Assembly: GCA_946902875.1 (NCBI GenBank)
Contig: OX336343.1
Location: 17,531,596-17,595,595, forward strand
From: Nematopogon swammerdamellus
Taxonomy: Eukaryota; Arthropoda; Insecta; Lepidoptera; Adelidae
DNA length: 64,000 nt
Direction: 5' to 3'
The position numbers were made by a program, and so were the translations under genes. Under the pieces are notes generated by a model, which was not told the DNA's origin, searched no databases, and saw nothing but the letters and a program-made list of their open reading frames with translations. This document shows, in pieces, positions 32,926-43,045 of the stretch; position 1 is the first letter of the stretch; every line of letters begins with the position of its first letter.

Positions 32926-33332
32926 GTACAGACAGGGTGACTGGAAATTCGATCTATTCCTTGAAAGAGGTTATACTAGAGGTTTAACCCCAAAGGACTA
33001 GGTTTTTATTTAAATTAAAAAAAAATATATCTTTAAAAAAAATTTACATAAAAATAAAAATAAATTGTCATTTAAGACCTTTTCTTTCTAAGATGTTGAG
33101 AATTTTGGGTCGATATTTTTATTTGAAATGATTGGTAGCTTACCGTAGCTTTCAGAAAAATGTCAATGCAGTGCCCAAAAATAAGGATTTTTTTACAACT
33201 TTTTTTTTCGATTACATGTCAGAAATTTAAAAAAAAATCTTAAAACCCCGATATCTCGGAAACCGCTTATTTCCGACCCCCAGTTGATGGGAGTTAAATT
33301 GTTCCAAATAACCTCTCTTCTCGTCTCGCCTT
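32926..33332. other. Unassigned AT-rich DNA
   Basis: Nothing recognised. Confidence 0.4.
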
Positions 33333-33412
33333 GGTATGGCGGGTGGCCGAGCGCTTTGGGCATCGGCTTCTCATGCGAGAGGTCCGCGGTTCGAATCCCG
33401 TCGGCGTGTACC
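33333..33412 (+). repeat. tRNA-derived SINE head
   Basis: A box TGGCCGAGCGC (about 33354) and a perfect B box GGTTCGAATCC (33388-33398) at tRNA-like spacing, bounded by GGTA and TACC. The T stem and acceptor stem pair poorly, so it is not a working tRNA. It directly precedes a SINE body, as in other tRNA-headed SINEs. Confidence 0.65.
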
Positions 33413-33439
33413 AATGAGTTTTTTCTGACGAAAAAAATT

Positions 33440-33700
33440 ACGTAATATACCTACACCTGCTGCTTCACCGTTCGGAACCGGTGTAAAACTGTAGGTCCCT
33501 TCCCTTGCCCCTTACTAGGTGGTAGGCTCAAATTGTAGCCGACTGGGTTGGTACCACCGTACTGGATGTAAGATGGCCGCATAGCAGCCTCGGTTGTGTT
33601 CTCCTCTAGTCCAGTATAGCCAGAAATCCAGGGAAGTCTCCGGTATGGCACCTACCTTCTCGGAGGTGAGCACAACACCGTTTACTCGACTTGCACCGAT
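33440..33700 (+). mobile_element. SINE body related to SINE-A (divergent subfamily)
   Basis: AAAACTGTAGGTCCCTTCCC, ACTAGGTGGTAGGCTC, GGTTGGTACCACCGTACTGG, AGTCCAGTATAGCCAGAAAT CCAGGGAAG and GGTATGGCACCTACCTTCTC follow the SINE-A order but differ strongly downstream. Shares the central block with SINE-A, and has a tRNA-type head at 33333-33412. Confidence 0.75.
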
Positions 33701-34607
33701 TGTTGGCATGTATGTATGCAAAAATCCACAAATAATTATTTGTAGGTATAATATCTTTGTCACAGTAATACGTGTCCACCTCTCATATTTGTTGACTTAC
33801 GTATATCTATACATATAATAAAATCGTAAAGGTAAGAAAGTCTGTACATTGAATGTATTCGGAAAAAAACTAACCAGGGTGGCTTAAAATGGGATACTGA
33901 ACATTTTAGAACAGTTTTTAAAATTTTTGTTTGTTTGTTTGTTTGTCTGTACGCGCATCACGCAAAAACCACTGAACGGAATTAGACGAAACTTTGTATA
34001 GTGGCAGTTTATATGCCGGGTTAACATAATACGTAAAAAAAATTAACAAAAATAAAAAAAAAAATTAACAATTATAAACATTATCGCGCGTTTAAAATCA
34101 CGTAGTCCAAAGTACATAATTATATCTTGAGAACTGGCAGCAAATACAATTTGAATAAAATATTCATTCGAAATTTAAAATAAGTAGATACAACGAAAAT
34201 GACAAGTTCTTCTTTTTTATAACTTGAACACAATAGTCTATAACATATCTATTCTTTCTATACATATAATAATATACAAAAATGTCTATTTGTACGCGCA
34301 TCTCGCAAAAACCACTGAAAGGAATTTGACGAAACTTTTTATAGTGACAGTGTATATCCCGGATAAACATAATAATAAAAAAATATAATTAAAATCACGC
34401 AATCCAAAGTAATGGTAAAAAACAATTTTAAATGTCATGTTGACAACGGAGAACTGTCATCTCGACGCGAGCTGGCCGGTGACAAATTGTTTGATAAATA
34501 AAAAAAAATATTGAAAGTCGAAGTTATGTCGCTGTCATTGGTGCAATAAAAAATTATATATCTGTTGCCCGCGGCTTCGCTCGCGTGAAATTCGTATTTC
34601 AAAAAAA

Positions 34608-35038
34608 GAAAGTAAGTAACTAAAGGGGAGCCCGAAGGCGGATCTGCGCTCACGTAAACGATATTCTTTCTCGATGATAGTAACTAAGGGCGAGGCGGAA
34701 GGCGGAGCTGAGTTCAGGAAGAAGAAAAACATTCTTGAAGAAAGTAAGTAACTAAGGGCGAGGCCGAAGGCCGAGCTCTATTCTGGAAGACCATAAACCT
34801 TCTCGAAGAAAGTAAGTAACTATGGGCGAGGCCGCAGGCCGAGCTCCGTTCAGGAAGAAGCTAAACCATCTTGAAGATAGTAAGTAACTAAGGCGAGGCC
34901 GAAGGCCGAGCTACGTTCGAATAATTGAAAAACCATCTCGAAGAAAGCAAGCAACTAAGGGCGAAGCCGAAGGCCGAGCTGCGTTCAGAAAGAAGGTTTA
35001 GCTTCTTTCTGAACGCTTTCTTTTTCTTTCTTTCTCGA
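34608..35038 (+). repeat. Left 68-bp tandem array of the composite element
   Basis: Six units starting near 34608, 34672, 34740, 34808, 34876 and 34944, each with AAAGTAAGTAACTAAGGGCG, AGGCCGAAGGCCGAGCT, GTTCAGGAAGAAG and a CTCGAAG end. The last runs into a hairpin, GAAAGAAGGTTTAGCTTCTT TC. Confidence 0.9.
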
Positions 35039-35093
35039 ATAAAGTTAATTAACATTAAGATTGAGTTAATTTAATTTAAATTTTATTATAAAG

Positions 35094-35558
35094 TCCACGC
35101 TTCTGACGGCAAATATACCGTGCATCCTAGAACCTCGCGGTTATTCCCGGCTGGATGGCAAGAGGCCCGATGCTATCACCTTAGTGCCATGGACTAAGGG
35201 TAGTTCTTTGATGTGGGACGCCACTTGTGTTCTCACATTGGCTCCAAGTCACGTTAGGACATCTTCAAGAGCGGCTGGCGCGGCCGAGGCTGGGGCGGAG
35301 AGCCTCAAACGCAACAAATATAGAAATATAATTCAATATTTCGAATTTGTTGCGTTTGCGGTTGAAACCCTCGGTCCGTGGAGCAGTGAAGCCAAAAGAG
35401 GCTTGGGCCTCTGCTGGTTGACGCAACCGGTGTCCCGCCATCAAGGGCTTATGTACTTAATTCAAAGGGTAAGCCTTGCCATCCAGCGGGGTAATGCCGC
35501 AAGTGCTCTAAGAACATTTGAAAATGCCCGTTTTGATAGTTATTTTAATGTTTGTTAG
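35094..35558 (+). pseudogene. Captured C-terminal fragment of a retroelement-type protein
   Basis: An open frame reaches a stop at 35556-35558. Residues in order: ILEPRGYSRLDGKRPDAITL, VPWTKGSSLMWDATCVLTLA, PSHV, then a Gly/Ala-rich segment with ESLKRNKYRNI, FVAFAVETLGPWSSEAKR, LIQRVSLAIQRGNAASALRT F. I recognise this layout (RPD...WD.T...K..KY...ETLG.W...IAIQRGNAA) as the C-terminal region of RT-bearing polyproteins in many animals. RPD plus WDAT resembles the PD-(D/E)XK nuclease pattern, but that is inference. RT and N-terminus are absent. An AATAAA lies about 50 bp after the stop. It is the only coding segment between the two inverted arrays. Confidence 0.65.
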
Positions 35559-35641
35559 GTAGGTTTTAATTCTTTAGTTATTAATATTACTTTTTTATTT
35601 TTATGAAATAAATATATTGAGTAAACGTTATTATATTCTAT

Positions 35642-35955
35642 AGAAGAAAGGAAGTCTTTAAGGGCGAGGGCCGAAGGCGGAAGAGGGTTTTTGGTTTACC
35701 TGAACGCAGCTCGGCCTTCGGCCTCGCACTTAGTTCCTTCCTTTCTTCCGGAAGGTTTATCGTCTTCCTGAACGCAGCTCGGCCTTCGGCCTCGCCCTTA
35801 CTTACTTCTTTTATTTGAGAAAGGTTTATCGTTTACCTGAAAGCAGCTCGGCATTCGGCCTCGCCCTTAGTTAGTTACTTTCTTTGAGGAGGTTTATCGA
35901 TTACCTGAACGCAGCTTGGCCTTCGGCCTCGACCTTAGTTAATTACATTCTTCTT
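35642..35955 (-). repeat. Right 68-bp tandem array, inverted relative to the left
   Basis: Three to four units in reverse orientation (CCTGAACGCAGCTCGGCCTT CGGCCTCGCCCTTA...) from about 35695, after one unit in left-array orientation at 35642-35690. Together with 34608-35038 it makes long inverted flanks built from tandem units. Confidence 0.88.
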
Positions 35956-35999
35956 TGGAATACGAATTTCACGCGAGCGAAGCCGCGGGCAACAGCTAG

Positions 36000-36180
36000 T
36001 ATCTTTATAAACGTAAATAAACGCGAGCGCTACGAACCGTCTGATCCAAAGTGCATTAGTTTGTTGGGAACATAGTAAATTGTATGCACATTTTTAATAA
36101 TAGCAATTCTACTCTTTCGAATTATTTGATTTTTCGGTATTAGGGTATGTAATCGGCAATACAATCAATGTATGATGGAT
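36000..36180. other. Unassigned DNA
   Basis: GATCCAAAGTGCATTAG near 36041 resembles AATCCAAAGTAATGG left of the array (34400), so this may be the other side of an outer element split by the composite. Confidence 0.35.
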
Positions 36181-36690
36181 ATCTGGGATGACATTGTCTT
36201 AGGAAAATTGATTGATTGTCATTATAGAAAAAAAAAACCATAAGTGTAATCAATGTATCAAACTATTTAGGATAAAGACACTGATGAACGCCGAATACTT
36301 AAAATCTGGGATGAAATTTTCTCAGGAAAAATGATTGATTGCCATTATAGAAAGAAACCGTAAGTGTACTCAATGTATCAAATTCTTTAGGATAAATTTA
36401 TTTATTTATTTTATAAAGAAACTGATGAACGCCGAAGAGATCAAATCTGGGATGAAATTGGCTTAGGAAAATTGATTAATTGTCATTATAGAAAACAAAA
36501 AACATAACTGAAATCAATGTATCAAACTCTTTAGGTTAGAGACACTGATGAACTCCCAAGAGTTCAAATCTGGGATGAAATTGGCTTCGTAAAATTGATT
36601 GAATGTCATTATTGAAAAAAAACCATAAGTGTAATCAAAGTATCAAACTCTGTACGATAAAGAAACTGATGAACGCCGAAGAGTTCAAAC
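36181..36690. repeat. 123-bp tandem repeat, about four units
   Basis: ATCTGGGATGA starts at 36181, 36304, 36445 and 36568. Steps are 123, 141 and 123; the long one contains an added TTTATTTATTTATTTTATAA. Units share GATTGATTGTCATTATAGAA, AATCAATGTATCAAACT and ACTGATGAACGCCGAA. Confidence 0.92.
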
Positions 36691-37356
36691 CTTCGTTCAA
36701 ACCCACAGCCTATAGTAAATGAGGCCTTTATAGCTCTGCCACGAGCATAGAGGCATTAAGTGTTACCTTTTGCCCATATTCTATTTGAGTGCAATAAATA
36801 TATACAATACAATACGAGCGAACTACTCTATGTAAGTACCTATAACTTATTCAACTTTTCTATTTTTATTACTCCTACAATAATAAATCATGATTTATGT
36901 CACAGTAAGTACGATCCATGAATATTCATTAAATAGTAAGAATACATTCGCTCAATATCCCGTCCGCCTCGCTCAAGAGAAGTCGAGATATTGCTAGTTT
37001 GACTGACTAGGGAACGACAAGCCCCTTGTAACGGCCCCTTTGATAAATTGATTCGCAGATATTCGAGGTTGAAATATGAAAATGAATGTGAACCATCTCC
37101 GTTGCTTTCCTCGTGATTCGAATTTCGAACCCGACAGTCTCGAGTGTGCCATATCGCAGCTTCATTCGAATTTACGACACCCTTTTAATAACGTTGATAG
37201 ATCCAACCTCAAGCTGAATACGGTCTTATTCAGTAACTCACTGATGATGACAACTGTAACCGAAGAAGTAATATTTTAAGAGCAAAGAGATATTTTTTCT
37301 CACATTGTCATGAATTGCTACATCTGTCATAAATCAGCGCATGCGTGTTCATGTTT
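36691..37356. other. Unassigned DNA
   Basis: GTGCAATAAATATATACAAT near 36790 looks like a retroelement 3' end. Otherwise nothing recognised. Confidence 0.35.
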
Positions 37357-37484
37357 TCGTCCAGTTCAGTGTAGCCGGCACGACCGAAGGGAAGCACTGA
37401 CGTGGCACCAAGTTCACCAAGGTGTTATGGGCTGACATCACGGATGTTTAGGTGATGTAGCCAACCGTGTCAGTTTGCATAAAA
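37357..37484 (+). mobile_element. SINE-A copy, 3' part
   Basis: CGTCCAGTTCAGTGTAGCCG to CCGTGTCAGTTTGCATA plus A run; small indels (CACCAAGGTG, GATGTTTAGG). Confidence 0.9.
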
Positions 37485-37767
37485 AGAAAAATAATTTAGT
37501 GGCAAACATTTTTGTAAAGTGCACATTAAAAAAAAATCCTGTGAAGTTTCTTGTCAGTTCTTCTTCGCTGTGATAATCGGAATGTTACAATGTAAATATG
37601 GCAATATGTCAAGAGAAAAAAAACACAGAAAACTATAAACCGTTATACGATTTCATAAAAAAACACAATTGATAAAATATAATGAAAAAAAAAACATTTT
37701 AAATTCTAAGAAGTTGTACTAGTTTTTACTCGAAACATCAGTCGTGTGAAATTGGCTTTGAAAAAGA
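37485..37767. other. Unassigned DNA between SINE copies
   Basis: No element recognised. Confidence 0.35.
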
Positions 37768-37867
37768 TTTTTTTCTGGAAACTGACACGGTTGGCTACAT
37801 CACCTACAACATCCGTTATGTCAGCCCCTAACACCGGGTGAACTAGGTGCCATGTCATTGCTTCCCT
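37768..37867 (-). mobile_element. SINE-A copy, 3' end only
   Basis: T run, GGAAACTGACACGGTTGGCT, ACATCACCTACAACATCC, CACCGGGTGAACTAGGTGCC; 5'-truncated after about 100 bp. Confidence 0.88.
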
Positions 37868-38437
37868 ATCACTATATATCATTGTGCTTGCTTTTGGCTT
37901 TGGCTTTTGGTAATAAATATTATTTTTAATTTCATCAAATTTACCGGTTCTTCTATAGTATGTTCGTGTTTCGATCAGCTCAGATATCGGTACAAATCCG
38001 CCAATTCCATCTGCCCACAAAGCTTTGATCGAAGCTCGTCGATTCGAGCTACGTTTGATCAATCACACGCGCGGTCTCGTATGTTTACTCTTACTCATGC
38101 GAACGGATAGCTAGAAGAGGGATCAATTTGCCTAGGAGTTGAAGGAAAAGTGCAGAAATATGAAATTACATATACATTCGTTCTACGACTTTTTATTAAA
38201 TTTTTTTTTTCACTTTTGTCAATACCATGGTGCAGAAAAAAAATTAAATTTTGATATTAAAAAAGTTAGGTGCATGACCAAAATCTTTGTTTGACATAAG
38301 TACATAGGTAATCAGTTTTCGCTGAAATCCAAAAAAGTACCACTTAAAATGTAACACAATGTATAATATGTATAGTAATTTAACTACAGAACCGCCAAAA
38401 TCAAGAACACTTCATTGTGCAATCCCTGCTAACGTGT
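37868..38437. other. Unassigned DNA
   Basis: No gene recognised; TTTTGGCTTTGGCTTTTGG near 37893 is a simple duplication. Confidence 0.35.
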
Positions 38438-38612
38438 GTTTTTTTTTATGGAATCTGACACGGTTGGCTACATCACCTACAACATCCGTGATGTCAGCTC
38501 ATAACACCGGGTGAACTTGGTGCCATGCCAGTGCTTCCCTTCGGTCGTGCCGGCTACACTGAACTGGACGGAAAACACAAACTATATTTACATAGCCGTT
38601 TCGACCGTGTCA
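38438..38612 (-). mobile_element. SINE-A copy, 3' half
   Basis: T run, TATGGAATCTGACACGGTTG through TTCGGTCGTGCCGGCTACAC to CATAGCCGTTTCGACCG. Confidence 0.92.
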
Positions 38613-40397
38613 TGCTAAGTATGAAAAATAATAAGATTATCTCTATTAAAAATTGTTTCATTCTGGTGCGAATGGTGTACATGCCTACCATTTGTTGGTA
38701 GCAAATTTAAATGTATGAAATATTTTACAAATGTCGTTTCTGCGTATTTCCATCCATACTTTTACTTACTTATGTCCTAACTCCCCAGCGGTGGATGGAG
38801 GCGCGAAGTGAAATGGACCCAAATTAAATTTGAACGTGAACAAAGGGGCTCGCATTCACTTCAGTGAAGTTAGGGCTTCGTTTGAATGACACGTGGAAAG
38901 TCAGAAAGAGGTGTGTTTAAAATATATGCCAAATTGTGCACTATCAACAGTGTGTACTCCGATGAACGTATAGATGAAAGTAAATCTATACCTTGAAAAT
39001 ATGCATACAGAAAGTAAGAAATATACTTACGGAAGAAAGAAAGAAATATGGAAGGAATTAAATAAATAATTATTTCATGTGTCACATAAATAACTAAACC
39101 AATTAAGTAAATGAAGGAGTGCCAAAATTCTCAAATCACACGACATGCAGAGAAAAACTTGAAAAACCATCGAAGAATGTGTACGTGGACACTAAAGAAA
39201 ATATCACAAATTTCTTCACACTTACGGATACCTTCAAAATATGTCCCAACCCGACTTCTTTCTTCTGAACCCACACGAATAACGGAAGTAATACGCTGAG
39301 ACTGTCAAATTGTGCCTGCCTTTTCTTAAGACCCAGCATTACCAAAAATCCGTTTCTCACGATTGATGTTCCACTGTGAGTTTGGAGGAAGAGTTGAGAG
39401 CAGAATCAGAAGAAGTTTGAGTGCAGAATCAAGAAATATTTAATTATACGTGTAATATTTAATAAAATAAACAATCCTATCCTCGGCGGGAAGGATAATT
39501 GTATTTTTTATTTTTTATGTAAAATTACATGACTACCAATAACAAAGTGAACGGCACGAAAACATGGAATTTCCCAATTTTCGAGAGCATACTTTGCGAG
39601 TTTATTTCTACCTAGTCAAATTGATCTTATTGCGTTTTGCTCTATGTTGGTAAGCTGTATATCTTATAGAAATTCACATATTTTTCTAACATCAAACTCA
39701 CAGTGGTTTACGAGAAAGATCAATCGGAAGAAACCCATTTTTGTGCTGCTGAACCTTAAAACGAACTGGCTCGCGGCCAAAATGTTTCTTTTCTTCAATA
39801 TTCGTCGTGACAATCTTCAGAAGAAGCCAAGTTATGTGCAAGAGGTATCTATACAATCGATCTTTAAGACTTTATGTTTCAATACAACAGAATATAGACA
39901 GCTTGCCTAACAAGCCCCTGCCGCCGCCGCCGCCATGCCGGTATAGCGTTGGAATCATCCGGGTCGAGCGAGCTTGCTATCCATGCCTTTCAAGATGCCA
40001 CACACAACCATGATTCCACTTTCCCTTTCCGATTCTAGCATATCCTTGCAAGCAAATGCGTTTGTTTCAAAAGCACTCATTGGCCATTCTTACTAAGTCC
40101 TCAACATTTGAGTGATAATTTTCAACGTCAATGTTTTATAATTTATTTATTTTAGTTATGCTGCAATCGTTTGAACCGGTAGGTGCGTAAAAATTACAGT
40201 GCTTCAGCGCTTGCAAATAATCGATGTCAGTTGTCTGTTGTCTCTCTAACTTGTCCTTCCTATCACTTTAAGATCGAATATCTATTTGTCTCAGCGTTTG
40301 AGTATAGTAGTGTTAATATTTCATACCTTCTTATTTTATTGTCGCATCTAACGCCAGAGATCAGATGTTTGTGTTCTGTACGTTCAGTTATGTCTAG
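38613..40397. other. Unassigned DNA, 1.8 kb
   Basis: Mostly AT-rich; (GCC)n at 39920-39935. Open frames are short and without motifs. Nothing supportable. Confidence 0.35.
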
Positions 40398-40405
40398 CTA
40401 ACTAT

Positions 40406-40460
40406 CAAAGAGTTTGTATTACGTCGCTGAGGAGCGCAGCGACGTAATACAAACTCTTTG
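40406..40460. mobile_element. 55-bp hAT-like hairpin MITE with 8-bp target duplication
   Basis: Arms of 24 bp (40406-40429, CAAAGAGTTTGTATTACGTC...) and 40437-40460 are perfect reverse complements around a 7-base loop. CTAACTAT occurs immediately on both sides (40398-40405 and 40461-40468), an exact 8-bp duplication as hAT transposases make; the CA start also fits. A damaged second copy lies at 59703-59755. Confidence 0.9.
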
Positions 40461-40645
40461 CTAACTATAATATTAGCTTTTCTAAGCCCTTGCGAATAAT
40501 CGGTGTCAATATTTAATTGTATGTATTATTATCGCATCTTACTCTTGGAGATCTTCAATGTCTGTATTTTCTTACTATTAATACTCAATATCCTCATGAC
40601 TATTACTGCCAAAATTGCCTAATTTAATATTACTACCATATTCCC

Positions 40646-40937
40646 GCAGTCTCTTTTCCATCTCCGCACCACGCGCACTGATCAGGGATTGCATCTCTAC
40701 CGGACTTACTGCGGATGCGTACCAATCGGTTCTGCAGATCTTTCCTCTAGAGAACTGGTAAACTCTGGAACGTTCTCCCAGCCCATATTTTTCCCCCCAA
40801 GTACAGTCTCAGACCCTTTAATAGGAGCGTGAATAGGCATCTGTCAGGCCGGCATGGCATTCGCAATCCCCCCATTCGACCGAATGTCCATGGGCGTTGT
40901 TAGATACATTATGGGTGTTCAATAGAAAAAAAAAAGA
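40646..40937 (+). pseudogene. LINE L-B 3' tail
   Basis: CCATCTCCGCACCACGCGC, ATCGGTTCTGCAGATCTTTC, AACTCTGGAACGTTCTCCC, CAAGTACAGTCTCAGACCC, TCTGTCAGGCCGGCATGGCA and CCGAATGTCCATGGGCGTTG, ending in A at 40927-40936. It encodes the LINE C-terminus (RFCRSFL.RTGKLWN type) only with frame breaks. Confidence 0.8.
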
Positions 40938-41373
40938 TTTCGACTCTAAGCTAAATCCGTCTTGGACAGTCTTTATCGTCACAGACAGCAACTTGTGTCT
41001 GCTCCGGCTTCTCAGCTAGTTCTCCCCAAGATTTACGAGTCCGGCGTAGGCAATAAGCAACAGCTCCCGCAATAAGGCGTACTTTAAAGCAAATGTCTGT
41101 ATCCGGGTGAAAAATTGGTTCGGTCCCGTCCCTTCGACTTGCACGAAACGAAGGGGTTGCTCCGCGCGTTTTTCACTTAAATTTTTAAGCAACTTGACAT
41201 CCTCAGAATGAATAGCGGACGTGTGTCGATTTATGAAGGTGGATTGTTTCGCATAGCATTGGTTTATTGGAATTTGCGCTGGCGAGAGAAAATATGTTGG
41301 GTTCTTTAGTCTGGGTTCTTTGCTCCTAACAGATGTAATATAGGCGAAGCATATTATTACCGGAATAACAACA
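40938..41373. other. Unassigned DNA
   Basis: GC-richer than average, no motif recognised. Confidence 0.35.
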
Positions 41374-41599
41374 GTCAGCCACGGTAGCTCAGTGGTACGG
41401 GCGGTCGACTGTTGTTAAGAACGAAACGTCGTCGGTCGAAACGGCTATGTAAATAGTTCGTGTTTTCCGTACAGTTTAGTGTAGCCGACATGAAATTAAG
41501 GGAAGCACTGACATGACACCTAGTTCACCCGGTGTTATGGGCTGACATCACGGGTGTTGTAGGTGATGTAGCCAACTGTGTCAGTTTCCATAAAAAAAT
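41374..41599 (+). mobile_element. SINE-A with tRNA-like head, shortened
   Basis: Head: GTCAGCCACGGTAGCTCAGT GG with A box TAGCTCAGTGG (41385-41395), then GTTAAGAACGAAACGTCGTC GG, which looks like the start of the 5S-like segment joined directly to the SINE body (GTCGAAACGGC, TAGTGTAGCCGAC, GGTGTTATGGGC). Ends in CCATAAAAAAA. The central GGTACCACC block is deleted. Confidence 0.82.
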
Positions 41600-41635
41600 A
41601 CACTATTAATACAAATATATTATGTGATGTCATTG

Positions 41636-42021
41636 TCAGCCTCGATAGCTCAGTGGTGCAGACAGTCAACTGTCGCTATTGAATGTTAAGCAACGCTGGG
41701 TGCGGTCAGTACTTGGATGGGTGACCGCTGACCGTTGGAGGCTGACCGAGGTTCGGATTCCTCGTAAAACTGTAGGTCCCTTCCCTCCTAATATTACTTG
41801 GTGGTAGGGTTTAACCCGCCCGGGTTGGTACCACCGCACTGAATGAAACGTCGGTTAAAATGGCTATGTAAATAGTTTGTGTTTTCCGACCAGTTCAGTG
41901 TAGCCGGCACGATCAAAGGGGGAAGCACTGACATGGCACCTAGTTCACCCGGTGTTATGGGCTGACATCACGGACGTTGTAGGTGATGTAGCCAACCGTG
42001 TCAGTTTCCATAAAAAAAAAA
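41636..42021 (+). mobile_element. Full SINE-A with tRNA/5S chimeric head
   Basis: Order: tRNA-type A box TAGCTCAGTGG (41646-41656); 44-bp 5S rRNA-like segment (41685-41728); tRNA-type T arm CGAGG-TTCGGATT-CCTCG (41747-41764) holding a B-box-like GGTTCGGATTCC; then AAAACTGTAGGTCCCTTCCC, GGTAGGGTTTAACCCGCCCG, GGTTGGTACCACCGCACTGA, the 3' body and an A-rich tail. ATGTGATG occurs at 41622-41629 and 42035-42042 and may be the target duplication. The head could be read by Pol III through either promoter type. Confidence 0.9.
41685..41728 (+). promoter_or_regulatory. 5S rRNA-like internal control region in the SINE head
   Basis: GTTAAGCAACGCTGGGTGCG then GTCAGTACTTGGATGGGTGA CCGC corresponds to the second half of 5S rRNA: A box (GTTAAGCAACG), intermediate element and C box (ACTTGGATGGGTGACCGC). 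Only a few bases differ from the insect 5S sequence as I know it. Confidence 0.85.
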
Positions 42022-42034
42022 ATAAAAAAAAAAA

Positions 42035-42095
42035 ATGTGATGGTACGGAACCCTCGGTGCGCGAGTCCAATTCGCACTTGGCGGCTTTTTTTAAA
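42035..42095 (+). repeat. R1 3' end
   Basis: GGTACGGAACCCTCGGTGCG, CGAGTCCAATTCGCACTTGG CGGC and a T run. It begins right after the SINE tail, so the SINE probably inserted into an R1 copy. Confidence 0.8.
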
Positions 42096-42226
42096 TATAA
42101 ATTTTCAAAATCGGAAATCAGCCGCTGCACACCTTATACTTATGCTAGGGCTCAACAAACTCATAATTTTGTTTTCCATATTTACTGTGTTTTGCAGTTT
42201 GCACCATTTGCCACTCTCAATGTATT

Positions 42227-42352
42227 TTTTTTTTATGGAAACTGACACGGTTGGCTACATTACCTACAACATCCGTGATGTCAGCCCATAACACCGGGTA
42301 AACTATGTCAGTGCTTTCCTTCATTTCATGTCGGTTACATTGAACTGGACGG
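42227..42352 (-). mobile_element. SINE-A copy, 3' part
   Basis: T run, ATGGAAACTGACACGGTTGG, TACATTACCTACAACATCC and CATTGAACTGGACGG; a gap in the GTGCCATG region. Confidence 0.9.
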
Positions 42353-43031
42353 ATTGATTGATATTGAATATACGAGTATTAATTATGTACATGTATAAAT
42401 ATATTACTTATATTTGTTTGAGGTTAAATTCACTTTTCGGAAATAAGTGTGCAGGCATAACCAAGTGGGCCTGTCGACTTGACGAATCACTTGAGCGGAT
42501 GTGTTAACCGTTCCCTACGCGTGATGGATCGCCTATAATAGCGTTTTTCTTATAATTTTCATGTACGCAGTTGGTGTTTACGTATGAGTAGGTATGTCTA
42601 CATATACCCGTTTATGTAAAATACATCGCTCGCTCGCTTTCACAGTTCCATACATTCCATAGGCTGACAAATATATGTATATATCTATATAATAATATAT
42701 TCCTAACTTATATTTTTAAGTTTACACTGTCATTGAATATACCTACTCATTTTAAATGATAAAAACGATAGGTTGACGTATGTACCCATTGACTTATACT
42801 GTATGTACCTAAGTAAATTTCTGACCATTGTCAATCTGTAAAAATGTTAAAATGAGTATATTCCTAGTTTCCAATTACTTGTAGACAAAAATCGTTGTTT
42901 ACACACAGAGGCTTCTGTAACAATATCGTTCTGGCACGCCATCGCAATTGGCGCGCAGCGATTACGCATTCGCAACGTAATCTCGCGCTCGGCACCACAC
43001 TATCCACTAGAATGCATTGTTTTATCTCAAT
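42353..43031. other. Unassigned DNA
   Basis: CG-rich words near 42940-43000; no gene recognised. Confidence 0.35.
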
Positions 43032-43045
43032 AACCGTTTAAGTTA

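Larger units (their letters stand above)
33806..35999 (+). mobile_element. Composite Helitron / foldback-like element
   Basis: Left end TCTATACATATAATAAAATC follows an A (33805); right end GCGAAGCCGCGGGCAACAGC TAG is followed by T (36000). TC...CTAG between A and T, with a GC-rich 3' hairpin, is the Helitron signature. A second, homologous 5' terminus begins at 34257, so one copy is nested in or fused to another. A reversed 3'-type end (CTGTTGCCCGCGGCTTCGCT) sits at 34561. From there to 35999 the element is flanked by oppositely oriented tandem arrays, giving it a foldback look. No Rep/helicase frame. Confidence 0.7.

Noticed and set aside
33333..33412. Functional tRNA gene
   Set aside because: A and B boxes are good, but the T and acceptor stems do not pair and a SINE body follows.
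41685..41728. Genuine 5S rRNA gene
   Set aside because: Only the second half of 5S is present, embedded between tRNA-like arms of a SINE; no 5' half or terminator.
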